64,000 bases of DNA from Aradus depressus (lineage: Eukaryota; Arthropoda; Insecta; Hemiptera; Aradidae), in contig OY759222.1 of NCBI GenBank assembly GCA_963662175.1, positions 14,890,222 to 14,954,221 on the forward strand, written 5' to 3'. Positions 32,626 to 44,606 of the stretch are shown one piece after another. The notes beneath the pieces were generated by a model, which was not told where the DNA came from, ran no database searches, and saw only the letters and a program-made list of their open reading frames with translations. Made by a program: the position numbers and the translations under genes. Numbering within the stretch: position 1 is the first letter of the stretch; each line of letters starts with the position of its first letter.

Positions 32626-34868
32626 ATGGATATCACACAGTTATCATATTTGTATTGCGTTTCGGTAAAACAGAAAAAAGAGAAAGAAGGGAGATGTATA
32701 ACAAGATCAAAGTGGTGCAAGGAGTGGTTATTAAAAAGAGCAGAGTAGAGCCACATCAACTTGCTGACGGAGCTGAGGTGTGAGCCGCAACATTGGTACA
32801 ACTATATGCGGATGGACCAAGACAGTTACCTATTACTGCTAGCACTTGTTTTTTCGAAAATTTAAAAAAAAAGACACTGTCATGAGGAGTGCCATACCTC
32901 CTCAAGAACGTTTAACTGCAACTCTACGATTTTTGGCAACAGGCAGAAGCTATGAAGACCTGAAATACTCAACAATTATATCCCCTCAGGCATTAGGTCA
33001 AATTATCCCAGAGACATGTCAAGCAATTGTGGAAGTTTTACAAAAAGACTACGTGAAGGTAAGAAAAAAACATTTACTTATTAATTGAAATTTGAATTAA
33101 CAATTACTTCATTTGGATTTTCGTAAATATATAATTCTGGGGTACCATAACATTTTTTAAGATGTGCAGAAAATGTTCAACCTAATCCAAAGATATTTTG
33201 TAATTTAGTTGAGAGGGAAAAAGAATAGCATAAAATTGAGAACGAAACATTTGGTTTATTAATATTTAATCTCATAATTTAATAATAAAAATTGGAAAAT
33301 AAATTAGGAAATGAAAAAAAAATTAATTATATACAAAAATTCTTACAAACAAATTAAAATATCATTAATTTTAAACTTACTTACAAACTATTTTCTACAA
33401 GTAGGTAAATCAAAAACACAATAAAAGAGAACAAAAGCACATCACTGGGTAAAGTTTGTAAAGTAATCACCGACTGTGTAATTACTTTATCCAGGGCCAC
33501 CAGGTGGAGGCTGATGTGTAGTGAATACGGGGGGTGTCAGCTGAATGAATGAATGCTGCGTTAAATTGCCAAATTCTCCATGGAAAAGGACGTCCCCCAA
33601 AAGTTTTTCAGCTATCATACGTTGATCATCCTTCTTCATATCACGCAAATTGGCTGCAATGTTGCTTCCAAGATGATCAAATCTGTCAGGAATAGGTGCA
33701 GCTACCTGGTTTCTAATTTGGTCACCGATTATTTGAAAAACTTCTTCGTGTGGATCTTGCTGCTTTGTTCCACCTCCTTTTTTGACTTGTTTTCTCTTTC
33801 GTTTTTCTCCGGCACTTGTTGGACGGGAGCTGTCAGTTGTGGTTGACGCGATGACCTCTGACGCATACTCACTGCCACTGAGCGGTTCTGAATCTGAATC
33901 CCTCGTCTGCGTTTTCTGGGCGAAAAACAAAGATTGACATAGTTTAGTTTTGTTATAGGTTAGTATTATGTGTTATTAAGCTTATATTTATTATTACACC
34001 TATTGCCCCTTTTTGTAATAATTTGATCACTGTATGTTGGTATGTGTTTTATTAGTTGCACATGTAAGTTTTACTTTTTTGCTTTCAGTTCCCAAAGGAT
34101 GAGACGGCCTGGTTAAGCGCAGCAAGTATGTTTCAACAGTGGAACTTCCCCCAATGCCTAGGTTAGCATGTGGCTATCGTCCCTCCCCCGGACAGCGGTT
34201 CATTCTTTTACAATTACAAAGGATTCCACAGTTTGGTATTGTTGGATATTGCTAATGGGAATTACGAGAAATCATTATGTATGATTTTGGAACGAATGGG
34301 AGGATTTCAGATGGAGGTGTGCTTGAAAATAAAGAATTTTACCAGAAATTGAAAACCTGCTCATTGAGCTTGCCAAAACCTCAAGTGATGCATGAACTTG
34401 AAAGAGAACTACCATACGTATTTGTTGGTGACGAGGCCTTCTCTTTGCGACCTGACTTTCTCAAGCCATTTCCTCAAAGAGATTTAACAAAAGAAAGAAG
34501 GATACATAACTACCGCTTGTCAAGAGCGAGAAGAATAATAGAAAACACTTTTGGAATACTTGTGGCTCGATTTAGAATATTTGAAAAGCCTATCAATCTA
34601 AGTTTAGGTAGCATTGAGAAAGTTGTTATCTGTTGTTGTGCTTTACATAATGTCCTCCGATTCCGGTCTGCTGAAGGCAAACTGGAGATGTCGATGTGGA
34701 AAACTTTGAGGACATGGATTACATACTACTGATTATAACTTAGTGGATCTACTGAGGGGAAGAAATAGGAGAGCTTCTCCGGATGCACAGACTTCAAGAG
34801 ATGCGTTTCTTAAGTACTTCAACAACGAAGGAAAAGTTCCGTGGCAAGAAAAAATGTGTGGGTTCTAG
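32626..34868 (+). pseudogene. HARBI1-like (DDE_Tnp_4) nuclease, broken
   Basis: Starts MDITQLSYLY (ATG 32626). The N-terminal region has SKWCKEWLLKRAE and is interrupted by a TAG at about 32746. It continues with PPQERLTATLRFLATG (HTH part), a plausible intron 33059-34088, then FPKDETAWLSAAS. The segment expected to hold the first catalytic Asp is deleted just before HVAIVPPPDSGS. The rest (GDEAFSLRPDFLKPF with the second Asp, then NYRLSRARRIIENTFGIL with the Glu region) lies in a shifted frame. The C-terminus ends near VPWQEK at 34868. With one stop, several frameshifts and a lost catalytic block it cannot be active. Confidence 0.85.
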
Positions 34869-35876
34869 CACTACTCTAGTACAGACTAAAAACCACTAGT
34901 TATTGTTTTACTTATTCAGTGTCTAAATTCGGCGGTCGCCAAACCTACAAGTGCTGTTATTTTATAAAATAAAATGATAGATAAAACACTTTTTTGAACA
35001 CTTATATTGTCTAATTCCACAAACATATACTTAAATGTGTACCGGTTTCGGATTACGCCATCGTCAGCACAATGTTCAACAATAATTCAGATATTTGCCA
35101 GGCATACATATTTATATTTTAGGTTAATATTCTAACTGTAATAGCTAACTGTGCATTTATTTGAAAACCAAGAAAATAAATCAAAATAGAACTAAAAACT
35201 ACCATTACAAGAAAACAATATAACAAATGTACAATATATAGCTATGTAGGAAGTTATTTAACCTAGATTAATATTGCCACGGATATTTGTTATCTGAAAG
35301 GGATTAACAAAGGAGAAAATTTGAAGTGTGTCTGGTCGTTTAAACAATTCCCATTTTTTCGAGTCCTATTCATTTCTAGCTTAATTACTTATACTCTAGG
35401 AATTAGACAATTTAAGTGTTCAAAAAAGTGTTTTATCTATCATTTTATTTTATTCATTAGTATTTCCACTATATGAACACAGAACGACACTGTTATTTTA
35501 ACCTTATTACTAAACACGACTATGCTTACCTCCAGTAGCCTTTCGTTGGCAATATTTGAGATGGAGGGTCTTGGAGTTTCTTGATCATCAAGAAATATGA
35601 GCATGTCACAATACCACAAATTCGGTTCATACACGTCTTCAGGTGAGGCACCAGATTTTTTGGAATGAACTGTTCTTTCCTCCAAGACGTCCTAATGGAA
35701 TTTAATTTTTTCTTTATTTCTGAGACTGTTGTGGTTGGCTCTATCTCATGAACCTTTGAGAGTAATTTCTCGTACGCAGCACTCTTCTTCTCCCTGTTGC
35801 TATAATCTTTTGGTTTCAGTTTCCACAGTTCTGGCAATGATCTATACAGTGCAATAATATGGCCTTTTTTGAAGAC
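33487..35876 (-). pseudogene. MADF-domain partner protein of the Harbinger element, frameshifted
   Basis: The N-terminal exon (35876 to about 35530, -) reads IIALYRSLPELWKLKPKDY, then KKLNSIRTSWRK. It shifts frame and continues VHSKKSGASPEDV and NLWYCDMLIFLDDQ, up to a donor GAG|GTAAGC near 35529. The C-terminal exon (about 33923 to 33487, -) follows an acceptor CAG. It is Ser/Thr-rich with a basic stretch (EKRKRKQVKKGGG) and a region resembling the C-terminal dimerisation part of such proteins (VFQIIGDQIRNQV). The C-terminal exon lies inside the intron of the nuclease on the other strand, so the two genes are interleaved. It is homologous to the MADF ORF at 16850-17257. Confidence 0.75.
34966..35452. 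mobile_element. Foldback/TIR element with hammerhead-like block
   Basis: Inverted ends of about 55 bp (AAATGATAGATAAAACAC, then TGTCTAATTCC) enclose about 370 bp. Next to the left arm lies ACCGGTTTCGGATTACGCC followed by ATCGTCAG, the same block as in the foldback at 58702. The element sits in the Harbinger remnant. Confidence 0.75.
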
Positions 35877-36497
35877 AAACTCAATGGCCTAAGCCGTCTT
35901 GAGGAGTCTAAATTTACATAAATAATATTATCTTATAAACTTATAATCGTATTTCTTATAAACTTATTAACAATTTTTTCTTTCTAAAATACAAATAAAA
36001 ATAAAATAATAAATATATCTTTGTTCCTATTTATTTATTTATTTAATTCACAGTTTCTGAAATCGTAAGCCTTTTTGCAATAATTTACCAGTAGTTGCCA
36101 ATATTTACCATTTAATAATTCCAACATAAATGAAGTACCTATCCATGTTGTTTTTAAATATTTTATTTTTTAAATCATCATATTTGGGGCAGGTAATGAG
36201 GAAGTGATATATAACATATATCACTGAAGAACATATTATGTTCTTTGCAGGGGGTGTAGGATTGATGCTTAGATGCAACAGTTCACCTCTAAGTATAATT
36301 ATTAATCTAATACTTGACAATGGTAGGCCACTCTGTAAGTAACTATTAACTGAATCGTGGAACTCCAGTTCAATTTATTTTAATACTGTTATTCATACAA
36401 AAGATGGATCTCAACATGGCTGTTATGGACTCATGGTCCTTGTTTCGTTTATGAAAAGAGTGCCCTGACTCAGTAATTTGTGTTGGAATTATTCTAG
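35877..36497. other. Intron sequence of regucalcin gene B
   Basis: AT-rich, apart from the approximate right end of the Harbinger remnant. Short ORFs only, no recognised feature. It ends at the acceptor before the exon at 36498. Confidence 0.4.
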
Positions 36498-36754
36498 GGA
36501 GCCGTAGAGTTTTCTTCGACTTTGATTGGTATAACATTACTGGATCCCCTGATGGGATGACCATGGATACAGATGACAACTTGTGGATTGCAGCTGTCGG
36601 TGGATATAGAGTACGTAAGTGTATCATGTAATATTTCAACTATTTATAATATAATAACTAATCTCAGAAATGAACTGCGATTCGTTGTGGAGTCATCTGT
36701 TCCGGTGCATTTAAACTGGTGATTGCACTCTCGAGTTTACTTTATGAAACTTAC

Positions 36755-37208
36755 TAACTTGAACAAAGGGGTTCTGCCAAAGCTTCCAATCTCTTCCGTA
36801 AGACTATACAATCTTTGCAATCCAAAATCCTTCGTACAATAGCCAATGCTCCTTACTATTTTTCCAACTAGACCCTCCATGCTGACCTCAGCAACCCCCT
36901 CATCACCGAAGTAGCTAAATACAGGTACAAAAGTTATTTTCCTCCTTCAGTACCCACATTAAACCTCCTAATGCCCTCCCTCCTGCCACACTTCCTGAAC
37001 GACGCCTTAAGCGCCAATGGACTAGAGACCTTCTCAGATAAGGCAGTGACAACGATTAGCCATAGCAACTCAGTGCCTAGCGAGTGTCATCACTGACATT
37101 TTTTTATTGACATTTTGTCCTTTTTTTTTCTCCCTTAGCACATTTGTTTGTTGTATACATTCTAGTGCAGCTATAGTTGTAAATGTTTTTGTAAAAAAAA
37201 AAAAAAAA
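36755..37208 (+). mobile_element. LINE 3' fragment with poly(A) tail (jockey-like)
   Basis: A frame on + reads IQSLQSKILRTIANAPYYFSN and then HADLSNPLITEVAKYRYKS, the C-terminal motif of jockey-type reverse transcriptases. It is interrupted by a stop and ends with 16 A residues at 37193-37208. Confidence 0.8.
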
Positions 37209-37224
37209 GTAGTGTGTGCTTAGA

Positions 37225-37580
37225 ACACACCAGAAGTGAAACTTTCTTCGCGATTTTTTTTTTGTTTTTTGATCCATAAATATTATTTTTATGTTGTATG
37301 GGATTTCTCAATTCAACATTTTAGGTGCAAACAGTTTTATTTATTGGCTTATTTTATTTTTATTGATTTGTTAAATCAACATTATTTTGGTTGTTAGCAA
37401 CATCAGAAATCATTACATTTGATTCCAAAGTAGAAACAATAGGCTATGGTAAGAAGAATAAGTAATGTAGGAACACGAGAGAATGAGAATTGAGAAATAA
37501 AAAGAGATGCTGTTTATGACGCCAGCAACGCTAAGCAGGCGTACACTCACCAGTGCGCGTAAAGAAGTTTCACTTTAAAA
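37225..37580. mobile_element. Possible MITE with AGTGAAACTT ends
   Basis: GAAGTGAAACTTTCTTCGCG on the left has an imperfect inverse, CGCGTAAAGAAGTTTCACTT, on the right near 37557-37577. A further single copy of the right motif lies near 37672. No target duplication could be fixed. Confidence 0.4.
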
Positions 37581-37947
37581 AAAAAAAGTTTAGAGTTAAG
37601 TCTGTATGTTGTAATAGTAGCAAGTTAGGAAAACTTGTTTACCAGCTTAGTCCCCAAGTTGCCCAGGGCCCGTAAAGAAGTTTCACTTCAAAAAGTAAAA
37701 AATAAACTTTATTGTTTAATTAATAACTTGAAAAGTGTTTTGGTCACATATTTTCCTTTATATTATTTTTATTGATATCAATATTGTGTTATATTTTATT
37801 TTTAGTTACTTGATAAGTGTTTTAATGTTTCGCTAACTTTTAGTTGCACTGTAATAAATTGACCCTAAAGTTTGTGTTCCTTACGATATTATCCTTACTA
37901 TCCTCTACGGGAGACTTATAGACGATAATAACGTGTCAATCTAGCCT

Positions 37948-39466
37948 TTAAGTAGGGAGGTGGTTAACCCAAACGTAAGTAGGGAGGTGGGGTGCCCACA
38001 ACACCCAAACGAAAAAAATCGTAAAAAATAATTGCGTTTTTGAAAATTAGTATATATATTACTATTTCATTTTTTAAACCCTACTCCTATATTATATAAA
38101 TAAATAATTTAAAAAAATGCTCGAATTTTGTCTTTTTTTAAATGATACTATTTTAATAGGATTTCTTCTTGAGTTATTATTTTTCTATACTTTTATCAAA
38201 AATATGATATTGTAAAATAATATACAATTCTAAATTAAGTTAAAATTGATTGTTAAAGTGTTATAACCTCAACAATGTTTACCTGTTTACTTCATAAGTT
38301 GTTTAGTAGAGGTTATGGCGTCACCTTTCCAACCAGACTATTCTAATGTGTTCATGTTACATTTTCTATCCAGATTATAGTGAAAGATCAAATGCGTGCT
38401 TATATTATACTTCCCTGTTTTCAAATAGTAGACCTAAATAGACACAATATATAGGATAGAAGGAGACAAAAAAACTACTTTTTATAAAATATGTTGTTGC
38501 TAACTATACAAATTCTAGCAGTAAAGTAGTACCTATGACTTACTCTAAACATTCAGAACAAATTTGTTTCATGTGATTCATACACATAATTGTTTTGCAA
38601 GAACAACAAAAAAACATTGTTTTTTTATCTGCGTTTCTTGGGCAAACAGTACATCTACCAGAAAGTCTCCGCTCTGATTTTGGTGCTGGTTCTGGTGTGC
38701 TCTTCCCGGACATTTTTGCCGCCTTTAGCCTGATGTTTTTGGGAATCGAAGATTCTGATGACCTCTTTTCAATTGCTGGTCCAATCAAATAAAGCCCAAT
38801 GTCTCTCAAAAAGTTTGATCTATCCAAGTTTGTGGTAGGATTATAGCCCATATATATTGCCTGAGAGTTAATGTCGAGGATTCTAAAGATGACAGTTAGG
38901 GGCCAACGTTTACATCGCTGAGCTACAGTATATGTAGCGCTCATCTTGTCAATGACGTCCACACCACCTTTCGTTAGATTATAGAATGTAATTATTTCTG
39001 GCTTATTATTATCTCCAGTCGATTCATCCAAATCTTTAGAATTTGGTATAAGAAAGTGCAGTGAGCTGGTTACTGTAGGCAAAAATGGTGCTCTTTTCTC
39101 TCCTGCCTTCTATCATACTTAGCTCAGTAGGAAGCTCCAGTTTATTTTTCCTTATAGTTCCGACATAGGTCAAATTTTTATTTAGGAGTTCTCATACGAC
39201 ATATTAAACTGAAGTCGAACAAAAAATTCTATTTTATATTATAATAACGTAAGTAGGGATGTGGGGTGCTATGAGCACCCACAGACAATAAATGATCCTA
39301 AAGATGAACAAGGAAGGTTAAATCTGATGCCATTGCCACCTCAATGTATAAACAGCTATTATTTAGAAAGGTAACAAATAGATCAACAGGATTGCAAACA
39401 TATTAATTAAAAATATAGAGCAACTAATGTTGTGGGGTGCTGTGAACACCCCACCTCCCTACTTAA
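37948..39466 (-). mobile_element. piggyBac-like element remnant
   Basis: The outer borders are TTAA at 37948-37951 and 39463-39466, next to inverted GTAGGGAGGTGG motifs. Further copies of GTAGGGAGGTGGGGTG occur near 37977 and 39251. A broken transposase lies between on the - strand. TTAA targets are characteristic of piggyBac transposons. Confidence 0.75.
38540..39190 (-). pseudogene. piggyBac transposase, C-terminal fragment
   Basis: The frame from 39082 to 38540 contains KPEIITFYNLTKGGVDVIDK, the DDE_Tnp_1_7 motif with the last catalytic Asp region, then RRCKRWPLTVIF-like sequence (CKRWPLTVIFRILDI). It ends in a Cys/His-rich domain (CTVCPRNADKKTMFFC, then CSECLE), the usual piggyBac C-terminal zinc-binding domain. 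Upstream, LTYVGTIRKNKLELP (near 39190-39130) belongs to the same protein in another frame, so a frameshift/deletion separates them. The N-terminal half is missing. Confidence 0.85.
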
Positions 39467-40342
39467 AGCTAGATAGAAATAAAAGACTGTTGTCTTCTCA
39501 CTGTTTTTATTTGCAATAATTTAGATTCCACACTGGATGGGACATGCCACTGATGTTGGTTCTTGTCGCAAATAAAACAGTGGGAATAAAACGGATTTTA
39601 TTTCTATAAGAAACCTCGTCCTACATCTTATCACATATGTCAATCTATACTTCTGACGTCCACACTTAAAATTAGTAGGTAATAACAATATAATAATAAT
39701 GTCACGTTATTCCCACCTTAACATGGATTTTATTTATTGACTAGCATCTTGGGCTATAGTTCCCCTATCATATCCTTATTTCGAATTAATTATACATATA
39801 TTTTTTTTCTGGATACTTACATATATTTATTAATTATTATTAGTATTGTATAAGACTCAACGTTACAATAGAGTTTGTGTTCATACTGAAATTATACAAT
39901 GGTAAATATTGATTTATACATCACAGAAAGAAAATAAAATAAAATGGATAATTGAATATAATTACAAGAATATTAATAATATTATAGATATGATAACAAA
40001 CAACCTCATGAAAATTATAAAAAATGTCTTAATTTGGCCATTAGAGAAATATAGTTATAATATTTATCACCACATCATCAGTTTCATTAACACCATCTAA
40101 TTTGTGCTATTAAGTTAATGCATTTAAGAGGGGCGTCAAGATGGAGACAATGCTGGCAAATCTGTTCAGGTGATAATAGTAATTTTAAATAATTATTAAA
40201 CGTTGAATTTACTGCCTTGTTTTGATCTAACGAGAACAAATATTTATTGTACATTTCACAATTAGATGCAATAGATTTTCTACCGAGATCCAAGCTCTAA
40301 AAATCAATAGGTATGGAAAGTGTTGATAATCAAGGGCGTAGC
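39467..40342. other. Intron sequence of regucalcin gene B
   Basis: AT-rich without gene or recognisable repeat. It ends at a 25-bp G run (40343-40367) preceded by AAGGGCGTAGCC, a sequence that resembles a DNA-transposon end, but no partner end was found. Confidence 0.4.
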
Positions 40343-40367
40343 CGGGGGGGGGGGGGGGGGGGGGGGG
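40343..40367 (+). repeat. 25-bp G homopolymer
   Basis: Uninterrupted run of G. Such runs are prone to length error in assemblies. Confidence 0.9.
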
Positions 40368-40849
40368 CAGAGCAAAAGACCAAGATAAAATTTAATAAAT
40401 TTAAAAAATAGTTTTTATTAAAAATGAATTGCTTGCAAGTTACCAATAGGATTTTCAAATTTCCCGTGCGCCTAAATCAGCAATCAGCTGTTACATAAAT
40501 GTACATGTACAAAACAAGTCATATTACATTTATTTAAATATATATGAATTCCATAATTTCATTTCCTCGCTCAAAATCGTCATTTATGTTATACTTTATA
40601 CTCTTAAAGCTGATTCTACATGCGCAGTAAAAATGAAAAGCGCAGCAGCAGCAATTGCTATTGGATGTGAATCATTTAATTCTAAAAGCACAGAAACCAC
40701 AGTGTGCATTTACTGCTGCTTCGCTTTGCAGTTTTGCTGCTCATGTAAAGTCAACTTAAGTATTACAGTCAGTGGTTACCTCAGGGGGAGCTTCTAGAGG
40801 TCCGAGATTCCCATACACGGAAACTGCGGGCTGTGCCCCCGGGAGTCTA

Positions 40850-41410
40850 TACTCACTCTCCCCAGTTGTTGACACTTCTGTCGGTTCTTTTGGTGAAGTA
40901 GCACACGTTTATACATGGAAATGTTTCTTTAATTTCTTCAGTTGAGTGAAATCTCTGCCCTTTTAAGGGTCAGTTGAGTTTTGGAAACAGGAAAAAGTCC
41001 GCAGTGACCACGTCTGGTCAGTATGGCGTTGGCCATGGCGTTTTTTGTGCAATAATCCTGGAATGAGCAACGCAGAATGAACAGGCGCGTTGTCATGGTG
41101 CAGCACCCACTCCTCACTTTGCTACAGCTCAGGTCTCTTCCTCCTCAGAGACTCGAGCAATCGTCTCTGTCATTTCACGGATGGTTAGTCGACGATTTGA
41201 TCGCACGAGAACGTTCACTCGTCGTCAATCGAAGTTGATAGGCGTCCTGAACAAGGATTGTCTTCTGATGATGTCCAGCCTTCTTAGAACCTCTTGCAAT
41301 ATCTGAAATGTTCCTGTAAATGTTTTACCCAACTTCACACAAAACTCGCAAAAAACGCGTTGCTCTCCTTTTTGATTCATTTGACAAAATATCACAAAAT
41401 AGCCAAACAC
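40850..41410 (-). pseudogene. mariner-like transposase remnant
   Basis: On the - strand, FCVKLGKTFTGTFQILQEV (41352-41290) is the N-terminal HTH motif of mariner transposases. RRLTIREMTETIARV follows near 41200-41160. HHDNAPVHSALLIQDY near 41100-41040 holds a catalytic Asp (HDN), and SKTQLTLKRAEIS near 40990-40950 is the C-terminal KL..L.G region. The pieces are in different frames with large internal deletions. Confidence 0.8.
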
Positions 41411-41925
41411 GAAAAACTTGTTTCACAAAAAAGTCTGTTACTACACAACAAAGAAGGTTGTAGAGAATATACAAAAACAGCTGAGCTCAAGAAGAGTCAC
41501 AACAACTAATGCTGCGAACCATACCCTCTCCGACGCTCCGGTGACGCGCAATAAAAAAAGTCCTATGCTAAAACTAAACATTCAGGATTATAAATAATTG
41601 TAGATAATATTATGTACTTTTTTTTTTAGGTTATCCAAGTTTCACGAGCTGGTAAATTGATTCGTTCAATCTGGTTTCCCACTAAGAGAGTCAACTCGTG
41701 CACGTTCGGCGGGAAAGGACTGCGCACTCTTTACGTGACCAGCGCCAGTCACGGTCTTACCGAGGATGAACTGTCCAAAGAACCTCTCGCTGGAGTTGTC
41801 TTTACAGTCGATGGTCTTGGCGTTAAAGGTTTTTTTTTGTTTAAATATCTACATACTTTTTTTTTTTAAACAATTTTTGTAAAAATTATAATAACTTGAA
41901 ATACTTATTATATAGAGAAGGTAGA

Positions 41926-42090
41926 GGGCTATACTAAGCTCAAGATCGCGAATTCGAAACCCGGCCGAGGCCCTTAGTTTTTTTATATGAGAGGTGAGCA
42001 TGCCGTCCTTCGGATGGGATGTTAAACGATGATCCCGAGCCTGTGCAACGTCAGGCTCATCAAAGACCTCTACCCAAGGTGAATAAAATT
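41926..42090 (+). mobile_element. SINE family 1, degenerate 5' half
   Basis: Carries GAGCTCAAGATCGCG-like head text, the B box ATTCGAAACCCGG, GCCGTCCTTCGGATGGGATG and part of the body. Confidence 0.75.
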
Positions 42091-42214
42091 TACAAAATTG
42101 TTCAAGCTATTTTCACTCTTCGAGCAAAATTGTCCACCCGCGTGGAACAATACTCGCATCCCAACGTTTGACAAAGAATGATTTTTGACTAAGGTGGAAC
42201 CCCCTCATAAGACT

Positions 42215-42570
42215 TAAACTTGAACTTGAACAGAAGGTATGGAATTTTACCTCTATTTCGACCTAAATCAAAACTATCAGTTGAAAACAAACTGACAATT
42301 TACAAATCAATTATTAAACCAATATCGAAATATGGACTGGAACATTGGGGCTCAGCCCAGCGTTCTAACATAATAGTACAATCATTCCAATCCAAAGGTC
42401 CTCCGACGTATTATATAGGCTACCTTCCATGTTATCAACAAAGACCTACACATAGATGTATTCATTATGTCCAATTCCTAATCAACTTCCGCTTCAAAAA
42501 AATCCATCCTAACCTTTGCACATACCCTGATCCTTTAGCAGAACGCTTTCCTCAGTCTCATCGTGACCCA
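42215..42570 (+). mobile_element. LINE reverse transcriptase C-terminal fragment (jockey-like)
   Basis: The frame reads KLSVENKLTIYKSIIKPI, then YGLEHWGSAQRSNI and SFQSKGPPTY, the thumb/C-terminal segment of jockey-like elements, with no tail identified. It is inserted in the last intron of regucalcin gene B. Confidence 0.75.
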
Positions 42571-43029
42571 GGGTTGCCAACCATACTTTATAATAAAGTA
42601 TCCTGCTTTATTATTTGGTCAAGTTAGATTATTTATGATTTATTCAAATCAACAACTATAATATATAAATAACATTATAATTTAAAAATCATCACAGTTA
42701 AAAAAAATCGGGTGCGAGCAACTCCGATGCGTGGCGAAATGAGCGTGACAGCGTATAACAAATCATTTCAATAACATTTTTAAACCTTGAAACAATTTAA
42801 AAACAATATAGAAAGAAATAGTTATAATAGTTTTTATTTTTTTCCTTCTATCAATTTTAGGGACTCGTGGAAAAGAAGTTACATCCTGCCTCACCGGCAT
42901 CCCTCGACATTCATCCAAGAAGTCATGCTAGTGGTAAGAATTGTAGAAATAATTCATTAAATTTTCATATTTCGGCTGTCCCAAACAGTAATAGTCAGAT
43001 ATAAATTGAATGGATGCCTCCAATAAGGT

Positions 43030-43330
43030 TGTAACTAGCAATGTGCTAGCCTACTCAGCTCAAATCTCGGCCAAGTCCCTTAGGTTTTTTATCTGAAAGG
43101 TGAAAAAGCTTTGAGCACGCCGTCCTTCGAATGGGACGTACAGAGCCTGTGTGTTGTGAGGTACTCGTTAAACACCCTTACCCTAGGTAAATAAACCTAG
43201 ATAGGCAAAATTTAAGACTCCCATAGTGGAGCCGGGCTCATGTCCACCAGAGTGACGAAAGAGCTCTCTGGTAGTAGGCGATATGACCTCATAGTTAAAG
43301 CCCGGGCATGAGTCATAAAACCTAACCTAT
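43030..43330 (+). mobile_element. SINE family 1, diverged copy
   Basis: Eroded head (CTACTCAGCTCAAATCTCG), central block GCCGTCCTTCGAATGGGACG, 3' block and a CCTAACCTA tail are recognisable. Confidence 0.85.
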
Positions 43331-43369
43331 ATCAGTCTGTACCTCACTGTCCATTTCAAACGAATGACT

Positions 43370-43930
43370 TCTCTTCAATGATTTAATGTTAAATGCGTCT
43401 AAAACAACTATCCTAAACTTCGAAATTACGAATAAATTGCCAGAAGAGAAACAACCATTAATGTTAAATGTTGTTACTCTTTCCGTATCGTTCAAAGATA
43501 ATATGAAATTCCTAGTTCTCCATACTGTTACAAACTTACATGGGCTGAACATACAGTTATTATCGGTAAGAAACTGAGTTCCGTTTGCTTCTTACTTCGG
43601 AATCTTAAAAAGATCGTGTCAAAGGAAACGTTAACTACTCTATATTACGCCTATTTCCATTCCATAATCAGTTACGGTTTAATACATTGGGGCTCATGTA
43701 GCTCGAGTATTAATATTTTCAGACTTCAGAAAAAAGCATTAAGAACAATATTATTCAAAGAACAAGCTGCAGAGAAATATTTAAACAATTTAAAATCCTG
43801 CCTTTGCCATCGCTGTTAATATTTGAAACATTAATGGTTATTAGGAAAAATAGAAATATTTTCCCTATCAACAATACTAGTCATGATTACGATACCAGGA
43901 AGAAAGAAGATTTTCGAATAACTAGACGAA
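43370..43930 (+). mobile_element. LINE reverse transcriptase fragment, frameshifted
   Basis: Frames on + read MLNASKTTILNFEITNK, then LTTLYYAYFHSIISYGLIHW and IFRLQKKALRTIL, corresponding to the palm-to-thumb part of a non-LTR reverse transcriptase. At least two frameshifts separate the segments. A SINE tail fragment follows at 43932. Confidence 0.75.
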
Positions 43931-43931
43931 A

Positions 43932-43986
43932 TAGCGTTCCGGTAGTAGGCGATATAACCTTTTATTCAAAGCCCGGGCATGAGTGA
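43932..43986 (+). mobile_element. SINE family 1 3' fragment
   Basis: Only GGTAGTAGGCGATATAACC and the AAAGCCCGGGCATGAGT block are present. Confidence 0.6.
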
Positions 43987-44144
43987 CATCAACTATTATT
44001 TTCGTATGCAAGTTTGTGCATAGAAAATCATTTCATCACCCAACAAAAAATATTTTTTCGATGGTATTGTGTACGCTACAATTTTATGACACTTTTCGTG
44101 AATCAGCTGCTATATACTCAAATAACTGAATGTTTTGTATGATT

Positions 44145-44240
44145 CAGGACTTGCTGACTTAATTCATTGAATGCTTCAGGACTTGCTGACTTAATTCGTT
44201 GTATGCTTCAGGACTTGCTGACTTTATTCGTTGATGGAGA
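44145..44240 (+). repeat. 32-bp minisatellite, three copies
   Basis: CAGGACTTGCTGACTTAATT recurs at 44145, 44177 and 44209 with a few differences. Confidence 0.9.
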
Positions 44241-44606
44241 TTGACTCGCAATTTTGACATCGAGCTACAACTCTTCCTCAACCCACATTCTATGTTTTTT
44301 CTTCATCAGGATCGACATAACATTTGAGTATGTGTATGTGTATGTAAACAAAAATGCTGTAGCAGTAAACATCATAATTTGAAAATATGAATGCATTTGT
44401 ACGAAAATTATCATTCAATTTTTTTACTAAGTTATTTTAATTAACTGTCTAATATTAATAATTTCAGTTTATTAACTCATGAGTAGTAAGTTGTTTAAAA
44501 CAGCTTAGTAAAAAAATCGTTGATTCTTTCCTTCCTTTCTCAGTAATAGTAATTCTAATTTGATTTTATTAATTCGCTACAAATCGACCTTAATATTGTC
44601 AGATTT
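44241..44606. other. Intergenic sequence
   Basis: No gene or repeat border is seen between the minisatellite and the SINE. Confidence 0.4.

Larger units (their letters stand above)
32404..35930. mobile_element. Degenerate autonomous PIF/Harbinger transposon
   Basis: The element carries both Harbinger genes: a HARBI1-like nuclease on + (32626-34868) and a MADF-domain protein on - (33487-35876). The left end lies near GGCGGTCACACACG (32407) with inner AAACTT/AAGTTT repeats. I could not identify a matching right end, so the right border is approximate. A foldback element (34966-35452) is inserted inside. Confidence 0.7.
25632..42931 (+). pseudogene. Regucalcin-like gene B, frameshift in exon 2 (of the visible exons)
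   Basis: Visible exons are 25632-25792, 29265-29457, 31427-31636, 36498-36610, 41630-41828 and 42861-42931 (stop TAG), with AG/GT borders and phases matching gene C. The active-site motifs are SEAPHW (Glu), LNDAKADEKGRLW (Asn), SNGIAF (Asn) and PDGMTMD (Asp). Compared with gene C, the exon at 29265 is 8 nt short just after LLTWDNKLQ, which shifts the frame and creates TGA at 29372-29374. After the lesion the correct frame resumes as VENIFSVDKG. All other exons are open. Either the gene is newly inactive or the assembly has an error; an ordinary homopolymer slip does not explain 8 nt. The first (signal or leader) exon was not located; an in-frame ATG at 25624 is an alternative start. Confidence 0.8.

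Noticed and set aside
33580..33846. 88-residue ORF on the + strand within the Harbinger remnant
   Set aside because: It is the shadow of the MADF C-terminal exon on the - strand.
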